DNA of 64,000 bases, taken from contig NC_089442.1 in assembly GCF_026210795.1 (NCBI RefSeq), positions 1 through 64,000 of the forward strand, written 5' to 3'. The stretch is from Rhizophagus irregularis (Eukaryota; Glomeromycota; Glomeromycetes; Glomerales; Glomeraceae). Shown here one piece after another: positions 1 through 11,388 of the stretch; within the stretch, counting starts at the first letter, position 1, and the number at the start of each line of letters is the position of its first letter. The translations under genes and the position numbers were made by a program. Under the pieces are notes generated by a model, which searched no databases, was not told the origin of the DNA, and saw only the letters and a program-made list of their open reading frames with translations.

Positions 1-1604
1 ATACTCTAAATATTCAACTCAAAGATCGAATAAAAGAACTTGCTAATAGACAACGGAAAAACATGGCAGCAATTCCTCCCTGACCCTATTACAGAAATTT
101 TAAATAATCGGACAACTATAGCAAATAGTGTAGCTGGTATTCGTATTCACCCTTGATCGTACAACTATAGCAGCACACCCTCATATAAATCATTTATTTA
201 ACACTGCAAATGATAGTCTTGATGCCATTATCCGATATGCTAATGAGTTGCGAAATATTATAGAAGATCAAGATAATATGGAGGATAGACTTGAAGGTTT
301 GTTAGATGATGCACATAACCGCAAGTTAATATCTTGCATACGAACTTAATAATACACGTCGCTACTATACTGAGAACAAGACGTACCTTTATGAGGATGC
401 ATATGCAACGAAGTGCGTCATCGCCAACATTGGGAAGTCCTTGCACAAAATACTCAGATCCAATTGGCTAACATCCAGGCTCAATATGCTAACAGTCAAA
501 TCCAACTAGCTAACGTCCAGAGAGAACGTGATGAGAGTAGAAGAAATGCTCATAGATTATTACAGCGCTATAATACTGAAACAGAACAAAGTAGAAGGCG
601 GGCTAATGGTATCATTCAGCAAGCTCGAGATGGAGAGGGCAATTTTTAAACTGTCGCAATCATGGTCAAAATTTGCAAAATCAGGTCAATAATTTGAATC
701 AACAGATTCTAGCATTACAAAATAATCCCTCCGGTAATACAACAACCGATAACGGCAGGATATGCACCTAAAAAATTTAGAGGAGCATCTGGTGAAGATC
801 CAGAACTTTGGCTTCAATTCAGGCAAGGCGGTGCGACGCTGGACTTGATCCCGCTGCTAACGCAGAACTCGCGATTCAGTGTCTTTGAGACTTTACTTGA
901 ACATGACGCTAGAGATTGGTATGAAACACATATCAAAGGAAAAAATTGGGAATGTGTAAATCTTCTGGATAATACTGGTGTGGCCAATCTTGCTGCTTTT
1001 AATGCTTTGAATAATGGCGCTATACAGGCTGTAGCGGCGAATCAATTTCGTGGAGGGGCTGGTGTATTACATGGACAAGCAGCTGCAGTTAATACTATTA
1101 CTGGTGCTAATTTTATACCTGATCATACTGTATGGGATGAAGATTGGTCAATAGCCGAGGTCGTCCTACTGATATAGCTGTTAATAATCCTAATGCTAAT
1201 AATGGAGGTACAATTGCGTCCCTGGAATACGTATTGGACAATTAATATATCGTTTTAAGCATTACTTCCCTACTATAACATCTGAAAAGTCTAAGCTTGC
1301 ATTTAATGCTATTGTTCAGGGTAGTGATACTGTAAGCCGATTCTATTCTAAATTACGAAGAATGGTTAGACTTGCATATCCAACTCTTCCAGAGGTAAAT
1401 CAGAATGAATTAGTACGGCAACAGTTCTTAAATGGTCTTTCCAGTGAAAATAAGTTGGATGCGCGACGTATTGGTTTAGAAAATTCAGTTGCATCTATTC
1501 TGAATAAATTGGAAGAAGTTGAGAAATACAGGACAGATATGCCACCTACTCCTATAGTTACATACCAGGGTCCGGAACTTTTAGTTGATGACAGAATCTT
1601 ATAA
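1..1604 (+). pseudogene. Decayed Ty3-like retroelement Gag region
   Basis: No single open frame survives, but three open blocks line up in order. The block at 413-649 is Gln/Asn/Arg-rich and coiled-coil-like, with repeats of the type QLANVQ. The block at 845-1177 reads ARDWYETHIKGKNWE, as expected around the start of a retrotransposon Gag core. The block at 1362-1604 contains MVRLAYPTLPEV and QQFLNGLSSE, the hallmark end of a retrotransposon-gag (capsid-like) domain; RFYSKLRR lies just upstream at about 1330-1360. Frames change between blocks and several stops intervene, for example soon after the ATG at 73. Upstream sequence runs off the window. The Gag-type call rests on motif order and on the retropepsin that follows downstream in the same orientation. 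This is a non-functional copy. Confidence 0.7.
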
Positions 1605-2178
1605 ATTCTAAAATTCCTATGACTACGGCTAGATCATCTGCAGTACCAGTACCATCTTCTAGTCCATTTTCAAGTCCTCAAAATGATACATCATTTCAGA
1701 GATTACTTGCTTTAGCATATAAATTAGGTCTTCCAAGAGATATCGATATAAGTAAAGTATCCCCTTAGTGATCTTGAAATATTTATTGATACAGAACTTA
1801 ATAAAAATTTACCATCTGACCATATTTACCGCCTGGTAATCAGGTATTTGGTATAAGTTCAGGATACACGCAAACCAAAGAAATCGAAATCTTCAAGTTG
1901 TGGAAAATCTGGTGGCATCTCAAGAGTTCCTGTCAAAATCTAAGAAGGGAAAGAGGAAAACAAATTATGCACATGACTCCTCTGATTCCTCAACTCTTCT
2001 ACGCCTCGTCCTCTGACTCCTCTGATAGTGATTCAGACTCACGGGATCGTACCTCTATGGATTAAAAAAAAGCTACAGAAAGGAAACGTGTAGATAAAAA
2101 GCCTACTGATAAGAAAAAATCACGAACTTGAAAGGCAGCGTATTATCTTTGAGGTTTTTATACAACTCTTAAAAGCTT

Positions 2179-2881
2179 ATGGTTCAATCCTTCGTTAATG
2201 CTGTACCAAAAGAGACTGTTATATCTGCTTACAATGCTCTGAATGCTGAATTCATTAATTATAAAGAACCAGTACTCAGTCAGCTTAAAGGAGAACCTTC
2301 GATAAAAACACGTGAAAAAGTTTGGGATAATGTTAAGGACCTTTTTACATCTATCCTTCATCCTATGATTTCAGTTGTAACTAATAGTATGGCTGCAAAT
2401 TTAATCCGTAAAAATGATGATGTTATATGTAATAATGACTTATGGTCTTCTATAGCAGGTATTGGAATTGTTAACCGCAAGTCTGCTAGTGATTGTAGTA
2501 AGCATTAAGACCAAAGTAGTACATTGCCTGAGAGTGAAAAATCTTTAGTTATTCCTACGACAATTTTCGATACTGGTTCTGATAGTTCTCTGATATCTAA
2601 CAATATTGTAAAGCGCCTAAATCTTGACGTTGATAGAAGTAATGCTCCCTGATCTTAGTGGTGTTGCAACAAAATCGATACTATTGGGACAGTATATGGT
2701 CTTGGTATTCTTGTATATGATGGGGGGAGCTCTAAAAAAATTGAAGATGACTTCATGGTTGTTAAGAGTGATAAGGACTTTTTATTGCTAGGTGTACCTT
2801 GGATTGATCGTGCTAATGTCATTCTAGATTTCCAAAATCGGCAACTGACTATCCTCTATCATCACGTAAAAAAATTACCAT
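2179..2881 (+). pseudogene. Retropepsin (aspartic protease) part of the same retroelement
   Basis: A frame open from 2179 continues through an in-frame TAA at 2506-2508 into a retropepsin-like domain. The catalytic motif FDTGSDSSLIS lies at about 2566-2598, followed by VKRLNLDV. A frameshift near 2650 precedes GLGILVYDGGS and LLLGVPWIDRANV (about 2700-2820), which match the flap region and the C-terminal hydrophobic Gly motif of retroviral-like proteases. The region before the protease (2179-2505) is an unrecognised spacer. No reverse transcriptase or integrase is visible downstream, so the copy is Gag-protease only, either truncated or of the RT-less type seen in domesticated or defective elements. 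Confidence 0.65.
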
Positions 2882-2966
2882 TCAATTTTTCTACGTAAAC
2901 GGAAAACTAACGTGACTTCCTTGCAGATGGATACTATCGACTTAAAAAAAAATTCACACTCTCGAG

Positions 2967-3053
2967 GAAGATTAACCTGTCATCTATGTGGAGCAAGTTT
3001 TGACTTTCCCTCTGAAGTTAAAGCGTCATCTTGCTAGGAAAATCCATGTGTTT
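2967..3053 (+). pseudogene. C2H2 zinc-finger fragment at the retroelement 3' side
   Basis: The sequence reads LTCHLCGASFDFPSE, then after a one-base frame change near 3023 reads LKRHLARKIHV. Together these give C-x2-C and H-x(3-5)-H spacing of a classical C2H2 finger. It follows the retropepsin by about 90 bp in the same direction and may be the C-terminal nucleic-acid-binding part of that element. Too short and broken to be functional. Confidence 0.5.
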
Positions 3054-3094
3054 CCCAAACTTCTGCGGAACGATGCATGGGCGTGCGGGCGATG

Positions 3095-3205
3095 AGGGCG
3101 GAGTGCCCAAATTTTTTCAGCAGCTGACGGGCAGTAACGGGTAGTGCCCTAGAATTTTTTCAGCAGTGACGGGCAGTAATAGAGCAGCTGCCCAAATTTT
3201 TGGCG
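3095..3205. repeat. Short GC-richer tandem repeat with GGGCAG/CTGCCC arms
   Basis: Two and a half imperfect units of about 50 bp contain GCCCAAATTTTTTCAGCAG, GACGGGCAGTAA and TGCCC. The GGGCAG and CTGCCC elements are inverted, so each unit can fold. It is much more GC-rich than its surroundings and separates the retroelement remnant from the F-box gene. Function unknown. Confidence 0.5.
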
Positions 3206-3238
3206 TGATTAACCTTTACAAATATTACATTTGCCATA

Positions 3239-3740
3239 TTACTTTCTGATTTCTAGGTCTTTACGGGTTTCTATGAGTTTTTCAATGGCATTTCTATTTT
3301 TAAAATATCGACTACATCTGATATCTAGCTTTTGAAGGTTTGGTAATATATGCAGGATTTCACTTAGCAAATCTCTAACGTCACCTTTTCCACCATAGTA
3401 TTGATAATCTATTATGCTAAGTTCCTGGATATTGGGACGAAGCTTGTAGCATTTTTACAATACAAATGGGCCATAATTTTACCCCATCCATATTAAGCTT
3501 TCTGATATATTTTCCACATACTGTTCCTGGTTTTGTAAGATGTTTATACATTTGGAACTCCTTCACATTATAGCGGTTATAAAGGTCTACTTCACCCCAT
3601 AGGAGAGAGTTTGCTACTACAGCCCATTTTCGACACACTAATGCATAATTGCAAAGATAATGCCAACGGGAGTAAGTACCTTCATATGAAGTTTTGAATA
3701 TCTTTTCTAAAAGTTCAAAAGATAAGCTATTGTTTGTCAT
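3239..3740 (-). pseudogene. F-box protein fragment, frameshifted
   Basis: The N-terminus has the F-box pattern: LSFELLEKIF at residues 6-15, then YALVCRKWAVVANSLLWGEV at about 33-52, as in substrate adaptors of SCF ubiquitin ligases, where the F-box binds Skp1. The first frame ends at 3417. A second frame on the same strand continues directly (YKLRPNIQELSIIDYQYYGG, then ILHILPNLQKLDIRC) with leucine-repeat-like spacing and a TAA at 3239-3241. The junction is in an A-run near 3450, so a one- or two-base indel splits a protein of about 165 aa. F-box/LRR families are hugely expanded in these fungi. This copy is short and lacks most of the repeats. Confidence 0.7.
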
Positions 3741-3843
3741 GGTATCTCATATGAGATATTGATGGAGAAGTTTTATTTAATTAGATTTTTTCTTAGGATA
3801 AAATAATTTGAACATTTCTTTTCTATCAATAGAAAAAACCAAA

Positions 3844-4637
3844 CATGCTTACTTTTAGTGAACTTACTCCATCTCTTACTGTTACTGAATTTAAGATCAA
3901 TGTTGAAGGGCTTGATTACACCGTGCTTGGTCATAAGCTTGAACCTACTTAAGGATGTTATTGCCATTAATAGCAACTTTATTCATAAAGCTTTTGAGGG
4001 TTATGAACAGTACTTGTCATAAACCAAAAGGTGAGAGGCGATGCAGACGAAGTACACCTGACAATCCATTAAATAGACGGCGACGTACAGGGGATGGTAG
4101 CACTTTTAATGCATGCATTGAGTTTGTTATCATCTTAGCTGATACTGTACATACTATTCGTTATTTTCCTAAATCTGGTAGTATACAAGTTTTCGGTCTT
4201 TTGATCCTGTTGCTATCTTCTTACGTTACCTTTCTGAATGTTCCCTACCTGAATTTTCTTCTGTAGAACTTGTGGGTGGAAATAAGGCTCTCCTGCGCAA
4301 TTATAAATTTGTGATTAATATTGGGGGTGATAAGTTTATTAATCTTTCTACCTTAGCATATGCTTTAGAATCTATAGATGGTATTCGTGAGATTCTTCCC
4401 TTTCCGATAAAGTATATTAAGAATGATGCAGGTGATATTCATTCTAAAATTGCTATAATCTTTACTTCAAAGATTCGGGTACATATCTGGCCTAAATCTG
4501 GTAAGGTTAATATATTTGGCACTAAGACTGAATTGGATGCCGATATGGTTTATAAGTTCTTACAGAAGTTGTTTTCTAATCCGAATGATTTTGGGGATTT
4601 TATTTGTGATGCACCTATTCCAGATTGTGAGAGGTAA
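3844..4637 (+). pseudogene. Possible TBP-like-fold protein, frameshifted
   Basis: Translation in three shifted frames from the ATG at 3844 gives one coherent protein of about 260 aa. The N-terminus is MLTFSELTPSLTVTEFKINV; the central part has a basic stretch and then YFPKSGSIQVFG (about 4160-4195). The C-terminal frame (4202-4637) contains SKIRVHIWPKSGKVNIFGTK (about 4468-4526). The duplicated pattern hydrophobic-xx-FPKSG-x-IxxFG twice per protein resembles the saddle repeats of TATA-binding-protein-like domains. That fold call is inference from the pattern only. Frame changes lie near 3953, 4015 and 4198, so this copy is probably dead. It is convergent with the next gene, 21 bp away. Confidence 0.4.
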
Positions 4638-4658
4638 AAAAAATGGTTTCACTGAGAA

Positions 4659-5330
4659 CTAAAAACCCTCTATTTGTAAAATCCAGCAATCGCATTCCTG
4701 ACTTCTTGTTGGCATAAGACATTCGTCACATAGAGTTATAGCCAACTCATTTTTTAGTCTATCCAGCTGACTCTCGGTGGTCGGTGCAAGATTCTGATAG
4801 TATTCATTGAATTCATTCTGCTCTACTTCATCTATGTCTTCATCTGTGTCTTCGTCCATATCTTCATCTCCTTTAATATGGTAGATGCTGAATTCATTTC
4901 TATATTCATCATTAGGATTTGTGAATATTCTTTGTATATTGTAATCTATAATGTTGAATGTTGTAGGTTTCTTTTTTGATAATATTTCTACTAAGTCTAA
5001 TAATGCATATGCTAATTCTTTATCCTCTGAGAAGTTCTTAATGATATCTGAAAATCTTTCATATATTGCCATCTCATCTGGTAGAATAGAATATCTTATT
5101 CGTGATAAAAGTGATGGATGTATTCATATATCATCACCTTCTAACATCTCATCAAATATTTCTACTAGCTCTTCTAATCCAGATACTAACATACTTTCTT
5201 TGCTAAATTCGGAATCTAAAGCTTTTAAATATGCTATATCTAAATACCACATTATTTCCTTTACCCATTCTTCTATGTTGAGTTCAAACTGGCCTAGTAT
5301 ACGTCTTAGTAATGGTCTGTATTGTGACAT
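4659..5330 (-). pseudogene. Unknown acidic protein with C-terminal Cys cluster, one in-frame TGA
   Basis: One frame of 224 codons runs from the ATG at 5330 to TAG at 4659 with a single TGA at 5124-5126; the frame is otherwise unbroken. The N-terminal half is helical and acidic (for example LEELVEIFDEMLEGDD). The middle holds an Asp/Glu repeat (EDMDEDTDEDIDEVE), and the C-terminus has CDECLMPTRSQECDC, a C-x2-C...C-x-C arrangement suggestive of a metal site. I do not recognise the family. It is tail-to-tail with the TBP-like candidate and may travel with it. Confidence 0.55.
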
Positions 5331-5509
5331 CTTGTAAGTCTTTTATATGTGAATCTTTTATTCAATTACATTTTTTCTCGGTATAAGGGAAATTTCTTGC
5401 CTTGCTATTCCGCTCTATTGACTCTATGGCTGGTTTCCTGGATGGGTTAATATTCCTTACCTTTTTTGGGCTCCGTTGGCTTTGAAATCCTATTTCTTGT
5501 TCGGTTGGG

Positions 5510-5708
5510 GGTAAGTAGGTGAAAATATTAATAAATGATTTAGATTATGAAATAAGTAGGATATAAGTAGGTGAAAATATTAATAAACGGTTTAGATTAT
5601 GAGATAAATAGGTAAAAATATAAAAAAGGTGATTTAGGTTATAAAATATGTAGCATATAAGTAGGTGAAAATATTAATAAACGGTTTAGATTATGAGATA
5701 AGTAGGTG
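5510..5708. repeat. Minisatellite of about 46-52 bp
   Basis: Four imperfect copies of a unit containing AAGTAGGTGAAAATATTAAT and GGTTTAGATTATGAGATAA run from about 5510 to 5708. The array abuts the point where the transposase of element 1 stops resembling its relative, so it probably marks the deletion or rearrangement junction of that element. Confidence 0.7.
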
Positions 5709-5725
5709 AGCCAGAATTGGGGTTT

Positions 5726-6820
5726 TCATACTACTGCAAATCCCTTAACTATCAGGACCTTATTTGTTAATTTTGCTTCGCAAGCTTGTCTTTTGCTGTG
5801 CTTTGGATGATTCAGAAACTCCACATGGGTACATCTGAACTCTACATTTTGATTTTGTGTCAAAATTTCTGAAACTTTATACAAAGTATTACAATCTGGA
5901 CATACTGCGTATGTCTTTTCTTGCTTAATGATCTTTAAAAGTTTTTTCGCCAAATAAGATGATGTAGGGAATCTTTCAAATCGTCATTTATCAGCATCTG
6001 ATAAAACTATCTTAAAAAATTTAATAAGTTTATCGATGGCGACATCAGGAAGATGAAATCTCGCCTGATATTTGAATATCCACAAAAGTATCCACGAATC
6101 GTTAAAGTCAATGTTTATGTCAAGATTTCTAAGATCTGATTCATAATCATAGTCATCAAAATCGGGAGCTGTAAATTGTTCGATCAGAACTTCATCTTCA
6201 CTTAAACCACGGTCATCATCTCCAGATACCTCAGAAGCCTCATCATCATCTTCTGTCAAGGATTCGTTATTGTCACTTTCTGTTAAAGACCTGTCGGTCA
6301 AAGAACCATCACTATCGTCGTCATCAGGAATTATATCGTCAATCTTATTGGTACGCTTTCGTCTTCCTGGTCTCTCTAACATTGGTTCATTATCGCTTAG
6401 AGGTGATTCATCATCATCATCTGATGAATATTCTACCGCTCTAATTCTTCTTTTTCCTCTTTCATCGGGAGATTCATCACCATCATCACCATCATCATCA
6501 TCATCGCCAACATCATCATCTGATGTATTCTCTACCACTCTAATTCTTTTTTTTCCTTTTTCATCTGGAGATGATTCTACACTATACAGTTCGTTCCTGG
6601 TACCTTTTAGTTTTGAAGAACTCTGAGATCCAGAAGCAATTGTTTGAAGTCGGTTAACTTCTTCTTGATGTCTTCTGAATGTTCTGGGATCCACTAATTT
6701 ACCACCACCACAATACAACAAACAATTGCATTCGACAAATTTTCTAGTTTTAGGTGCACTATCAGTAACTTTTGTACGATCTTTATTAATGCGATTTTTC
6801 TTTGATTTTGTCATCTTCAA
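5726..6820 (-). pseudogene. N-terminal fragment of Plavaka/Tnp2-like transposase (element 1)
   Basis: The ATG at 6820 starts a basic segment followed by CNCLLYCGGGKLVDPRTFRR, a Cys-rich motif typical of the start of Plavaka/Tnp2-like transposases (compare CNCSECNGKIVDVRTKLNH in element 2). A long Asp/Glu/Ser-rich region follows, then DSWILLWIFKYQARFHLPD, homologous to RQFLWILLWIMSFRKRFNIP in element 2. The frame passes a TGA at 5984-5986 and continues into CPDCNTLYKVSEI and CTHVEFLNHPKHSKRQACEA, a C-x2-C...C-x-H zinc site also present in element 2. After that similarity is lost, so the DDE core and C-terminus (roughly 700 residues relative to element 2) are missing. Confidence 0.75.
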
Positions 6821-7009
6821 TCCGTCAATTTGTAATCAAAATTTTCTCAAAATACATCAATCAGTTAGTTCGCAAGAGAATTTGATCAATTGGCTTTGCG
6901 ATTAATTATTGTATACATCAGAATTGAATTGTGCGAATATTACCACAATTAGATAAATTAAACTATTTATTTTAATCGGTTAATAAAGAGATTGCGAAAA
7001 TTGATACAA

Positions 7010-7345
7010 TTTATTTCTAAATATATCAATTGATTTATTTTTTTATTTTTAAATATATCAATAGTATATAATTTATTAATCTTGCGAAAATTTGATACAA
7101 TTTATTTTTTAAATATATCAATAGTATATAATTTATCCTGAGAAAATTTGATACAATTTATTTTTTAAATATATCAATAGTATATAATTTATTAATCTTG
7201 CGAAAATTTGATACAATTTATTTTTTAAATATATCAATAGTATATAATTTATCCTGAGAAAATTTGATACAATTTATTTTTTAAATATATCAATAGTATA
7301 TAATTTATTAATCTTGCGAAAATTTGATACAATTTATTTTTGTAT
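7010..7345. promoter_or_regulatory. Tandem repeats in the divergent promoter region of element 1
   Basis: Five copies of a unit containing GAAAATTTGATACAATTTAT and AAATATATCAATAGTATATA occur at spacings of about 57-60 bp. Two versions alternate (TTAATCTTGCG and TATCCTGAG spacers), so the higher-order period is about 117 bp. The array lies between the divergent transposase and accessory genes. Candidate shared promoter or protein-binding array; function inferred only from position. Confidence 0.6.
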
Positions 7346-7576
7346 TATACTATTTATTAATTGGTGAAAATTGATGAAATTGATTTATTTAAGTTTAATC
7401 ATAAATATCAATGGTTCGTAAAAGTTTATTTTAAACTATTAAATAAATATATATATATAAGTCTAATTTTTAGACAGACTTTTTTTTTTCTCTCTCGCTC
7501 GTTACCGATTTTTGTAAAAAAAATCCTATATTATTCTATACATAAAAATTTACCGAAATTGTAAATACATTCAAAT

Positions 7577-9640
7577 ATGACTAATAAAAATAAAAAAGAC
7601 AAAAAGTCAAAAAAATCTAAAAAACGTCACCATTCGGATAGTGATTCGGATAGAAAATCTGATAAGCAGAGTAGTACCAAACAAGGGTAATTTAATTTGG
7701 TTGATTTTTATCAAATTCTTTAATTTCTCAATATATTACTTATTCTTCACAATCGATATCTAATGAAAGTGATCCTGAGTTAAGACGTACAAAAAGACGA
7801 CGATCAGAACCTACGAAAAAATAAAAGCCCGCTTTAATTAACATTGTTCAGGACAAGGGAAACAGTGGTATATTTTGAAAATTTACGTTAATCATGCGCG
7901 ATTGAATTCAATATATCACGAATCTAAAGGATGTGAAATAATGAAAGGCAAAAAGCCTATTTTTATTGATTTAGTTAACGAAGACGACGAAGGAAATGAT
8001 GATACGATTCAACAGAATGAGAGAAATAATGACCAATCGACTCAACAGAATGAGAGAAATAATGATTCCAATGAATCCGGTATGTAGTTATATGAAAAAC
8101 TATCACAAATCGATTTAGTTTTAACCCGATTTCCTTTTGTAGCTTTACAGATGCAGGTTGAGGAGTTGACTCGCCTGCTTAAGACTGTTACGAAAGGAAA
8201 GCAGAAGGTAACTGATCCAAAAGAAAATATTATTGACTGGTCCAACGTGGATCTGGAAACTCAAGGTCCAAAGAGCCGAAAGAACCAGTACGTGACCAGG
8301 TCATTGAATAAGCCTAAATATGTGCAAAAATATGGTATACCAGAATCGTCAAAAAGCGTGCGAAGTAGACCATCTCCATCCCCATCCCATCCTCTTCCTC
8401 TTCATCTTCATCAACTTCATCCTCACCATCCTCAAAATCGGCACCATCCTCAAATTCAGCGCTATCCTCAAATTCATCATCATTTCTTCATTACGAAGAA
8501 ATGAATAGAGATCAGAGAAATGCTTTAAGAGTACCGTATTTTATTTTAATTTGTTTTAATCATCCGAATTGCTGCTAATCAATTATGATAATCTCACGAT
8601 TAGGGCGAAATAGTCAGAATAATGGACTGACTTCCAGACGATAAAAGTCTAAATATAAAAAAAACCTTTGAAAGTCAACGAAAAAAAGTGAATAATATCA
8701 TCCCGGTTGTTCAAAAATCAATTAATAAGAAGTTCTTCCCAGTGACCGATGGCGTCATTAAACATGTCATTCATGAACGTCATCGGCACCAACGGGAGAA
8801 ACTTCTTAATGCAAGACGAGGTGCAAATTAGATAGAAAATGATAAAAGAAGGCAGCACGTAAATTCCTGACGAAGTGATGTAAATATTAAATTATTTTGT
8901 TTGATATTACTTTTTCTTATTAATAAATATTTCCTATTATTTATTTAGAAACGTGAAAGAAGATCAAAAATCATCGACAAACTAACCACGTTAAAGGACC
9001 GATTGGTAGATAAATTCTACGATGATGAGCTCTGACCTGTTCAGACCGAAAATCGATACCACAGTCCGGAGGAATCGGAGATCGATAAAGACAACCCAAA
9101 CAAACGTAAGATCATCATCCGGGATCTCAAATGGAGATCGTCTTCTGTAAGTATTCGAGTAATTTTTACCAATCGGTGTATCTTAATTTAATACTATTTT
9201 TATTTGTATAGCTATGTACATTTCTTCGAAATTATGTCGATAGTGCGGCTTCATCAAAGTCTCGACGTGTAAGAAATTGGGAGTATGGTAATTACGCAAC
9301 TAATGAAATCGATGCACCAATTAACGCCCCACGATGGACTAAAGATGGCTACAATGGATCTCTAAAACAGCTTATCGAGAAATATAGTGAAAATAAATGC
9401 TCTTCTCCGGAAGAAGCTGACGAAAACCAGGATCTACCGGAAGAAGATGATCAGGCCGGAGAAGATGAAAATCAAGAAGTTGTTGACGAAAATCAAGAAG
9501 AAGTTGACAAAAATCAAGAAGAAGTTAAAGAAAATCAAGAAGACGAAGAAAATCAGAAAGACGAAGAAGAGGATCAAAATAAAAATAAAAGAGGTGTTAG
9601 TGTTGTTTCTTCTGAATATGATAGTATCAGCAGCAAATAG
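7577..9640 (+). pseudogene. Accessory gene of element 1 (basic/coiled core, acidic tail)
   Basis: A multi-exon gene, reconstructed from open segments and splice-like junctions. It starts MTNKNKKDKKSKKSKKRHHS (7577), has Asn/Gln/Asp-rich repeats (QNERNND) up to about 8079, an intron at 8080-8142, then a helix around MQVEELTRLLKTVTKGKQKV. A Ser-rich segment is read in another frame at about 8360-8470. A basic segment GVIKHVIHERHRHQREKLL (about 8750-8830) follows, then IIIRDLKWRSSS, an intron, and LRNYVDSAASSK (about 9220-9260). The tail repeats ENQEE/D many times and ends at TAG 9638-9640. The RDLKWRS...LRN core matches the accessory gene of element 2 (YDLSWRSEE...LLLRNVLDKHV). Several frame breaks and an in-frame TGA near 9030 suggest decay. 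The acidic frame, not the overlapping Lys-rich one, is the coding frame. Confidence 0.6.
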
Positions 9641-10060
9641 TGGAGTAGTCAAATTATATAAATAACAATTTTAGCAATATCGGTATTTCAATAAAACCGA
9701 TTTTTTAGTATATTAAATATTTTAAATATTTTAAATAAAATCGTAAATTTTTAAATAAAATCGTAAATTTTCGTAAATTTTTAAATAAAAATGTATGGCA
9801 ATCGGAAGATTTCTTATTGTTATAAATTTATCAAAAAGCTATAAATCGGTATACTGATATGTCAAATAGTAAATATTCTATTGGTAACTATTAATACCCG
9901 ATTGTACTCTATTGAATATCCCGATTGGTACCCGAGTATCCTCCTTTTGCGCCATCTTTTGGCAGCAATCGGGTTTACCGATTGATGAAAATTTTTTAAA
10001 AAATAGGGACCAATTGGGTGGAATTCGGTCATCTGATTGGTCCCCAATTTGACATCGTTC
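9641..10060. other. Right subterminal region of element 1
   Basis: No gene seen. The region holds short direct repeats (AAATAAAATCGTAAATTTTT and variants, 9730-9790) followed by several ATCGG/CCGAT-type words (for example ACCGATTGATG, CCCGATTG) close to the right terminus. Such subterminal repeats are typical transposase-binding regions in CACTA-type elements; the role here is inferred. Confidence 0.4.
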
Positions 10061-10094
10061 GACTAGTGATACTATAGATTCGAACACTAACACA

Positions 10095-11290
10095 ATGAAT
10101 TCAAATACTAGTAAAGCACCTTTTGGCAATATTCAGATATCCAATTCTGTAGTAGACCAGCTAAAAATAAAGTAGGACGAGCAGTTACCTCTGATGACGC
10201 ACCTAGTAATAATTTCAACACCGAGTCATTAGAAGATAAGGAAACGGATGATTTCTTGAATAAGGTGCATAAGAAAAAAATTAATGATAAGATTAGAAAG
10301 AGAAAGCGGGAAGAGAAACTTCATCATGAATCAATTGCTCAGAACTCACTTATTTCTCACAATATAAAACCGTTCCCTCAGAGAATGATCAAAGTCATGT
10401 GACTTCGAAAACTGAAGTATCTGTGAACGAAGCAAGACAATGACATGATTCCAAAGGAATCGCTTGATGAAAATCAAATTGTATAACAAGACCTAATACA
10501 TGAATTATGTTTATCCTTATCACCTAAAGATAATGTCAGCTCTACCGAAATCATTAGCTCTTGCGTTAGTTTAGAGAATTTGATTTTGGATTCTACCCAG
10601 CACTTATCTTATTTATTTGAAACAGCAATAAAATCCAGTCAGCAGGAAATATTAAACTGGCACAATTATTTCTTTGAATTTGAGAGCAAGGTTGATGCTC
10701 TTATAGCTGATAGTAGAATTAAAGATAAAACGGCAAGATCAACGATTTATAAAGAAATGAAACCATTTCTTCCTACTAAAATCACACAAGCTAACTTGCG
10801 CAAGAAAACTCATAGGGCTAGAAAGCATCTTATGTTATTTGGGAAAAATGGGATTGGACTAGATAAAATTAAGCTAGTCTCATATAGTGCAACTAAGATT
10901 TTGAAACTAACTAATGCACAAATCCAAAATGTCATAGATCAAGTAAAAAAATATACTAGTGATCATCAGAGTCATATGACTTTAATAAAAACCATTCCCT
11001 CAGGGAATGATCAGATTAAGTACATCAGCAAATGTATTATCTATATTTTCCTCCAATCAATCTAAGCCAACTTATGACCGATCCTATTTTTGCAACAAGA
11101 CATTAAATCAATATCCAAATTTATATAGAGAATTTAGTAGCGAAAATTTTGATTATTATGGTATTACCGATAGACATCATGCCCATTATACAGGTTAAAG
11201 CATGATGATGAAGAAATTATAGAGGATACATATAAAACTGGATCTTATTTTATTAAATGTGAACAGCGTGAAATTGAAATAGTTGCATAG
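10095..11290 (+). pseudogene. Lineage-specific multi-copy gene, frameshifted
   Basis: Open segments on one strand form a protein of roughly 400 residues. It begins MNSNTSKAPFGNIQISNSVV (10095), then a basic/acidic helical segment (KKKINDKIRKRKREEKL). A long intact middle (10580-11065) contains SYLFETAIKSSQQEILNWHN, YFFEFESKVDALIAD, KDKTARSTIYKEMKPFLP and HRARKHLMLFGKNGIGLDKI. The C-terminus is in shifted frames: REFSSENFDYYGITD, then TYKTGSYFIKCEQREIEIVA ending at TAG 11288-11290. I recognise the style as a repetitive Rhizophagus gene family but know no function. At least three frame breaks make this copy a pseudogene. It begins 27 bp after the right terminus of element 1. Confidence 0.55.
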
Positions 11291-11388
11291 TCAGGTCACT
11301 TTGTGACTACATTTGCTTTATTATTATTTTTTTACACCTGTCAACTATTACCTAATTAGATTGATTTGCAATTATAGAAAAAGGCAAC

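Larger units (their letters stand above)
5726..10068. mobile_element. Element 1: truncated CACTA/Plavaka-like transposon
   Basis: The right terminus reads GACTAGTG at 10061-10068; its reverse complement CACTAGTCGAA matches the termini of element 2. Inside are the N-terminal part of a transposase on the minus strand (5726-6820) and an accessory gene on the plus strand (7577-9640), diverging from a tandem-repeat region. No matching CACTAGTC terminus is visible on the left. The transposase stops being recognisable at about 5726, next to a minisatellite, so the left half is deleted. The element is non-autonomous. Confidence 0.65.

Noticed and set aside
1-3053. Long terminal repeats for the Ty3-like remnant
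   Set aside because: I found no pair of matching direct repeats with TG...CA ends around it; the left part is outside the window.
9387-9665. Lys/Ile-rich frame of 92 codons
   Set aside because: It is the shifted reading of the ENQEE-encoding repeats of the element 1 accessory gene, whose acidic frame fits the splice phase.
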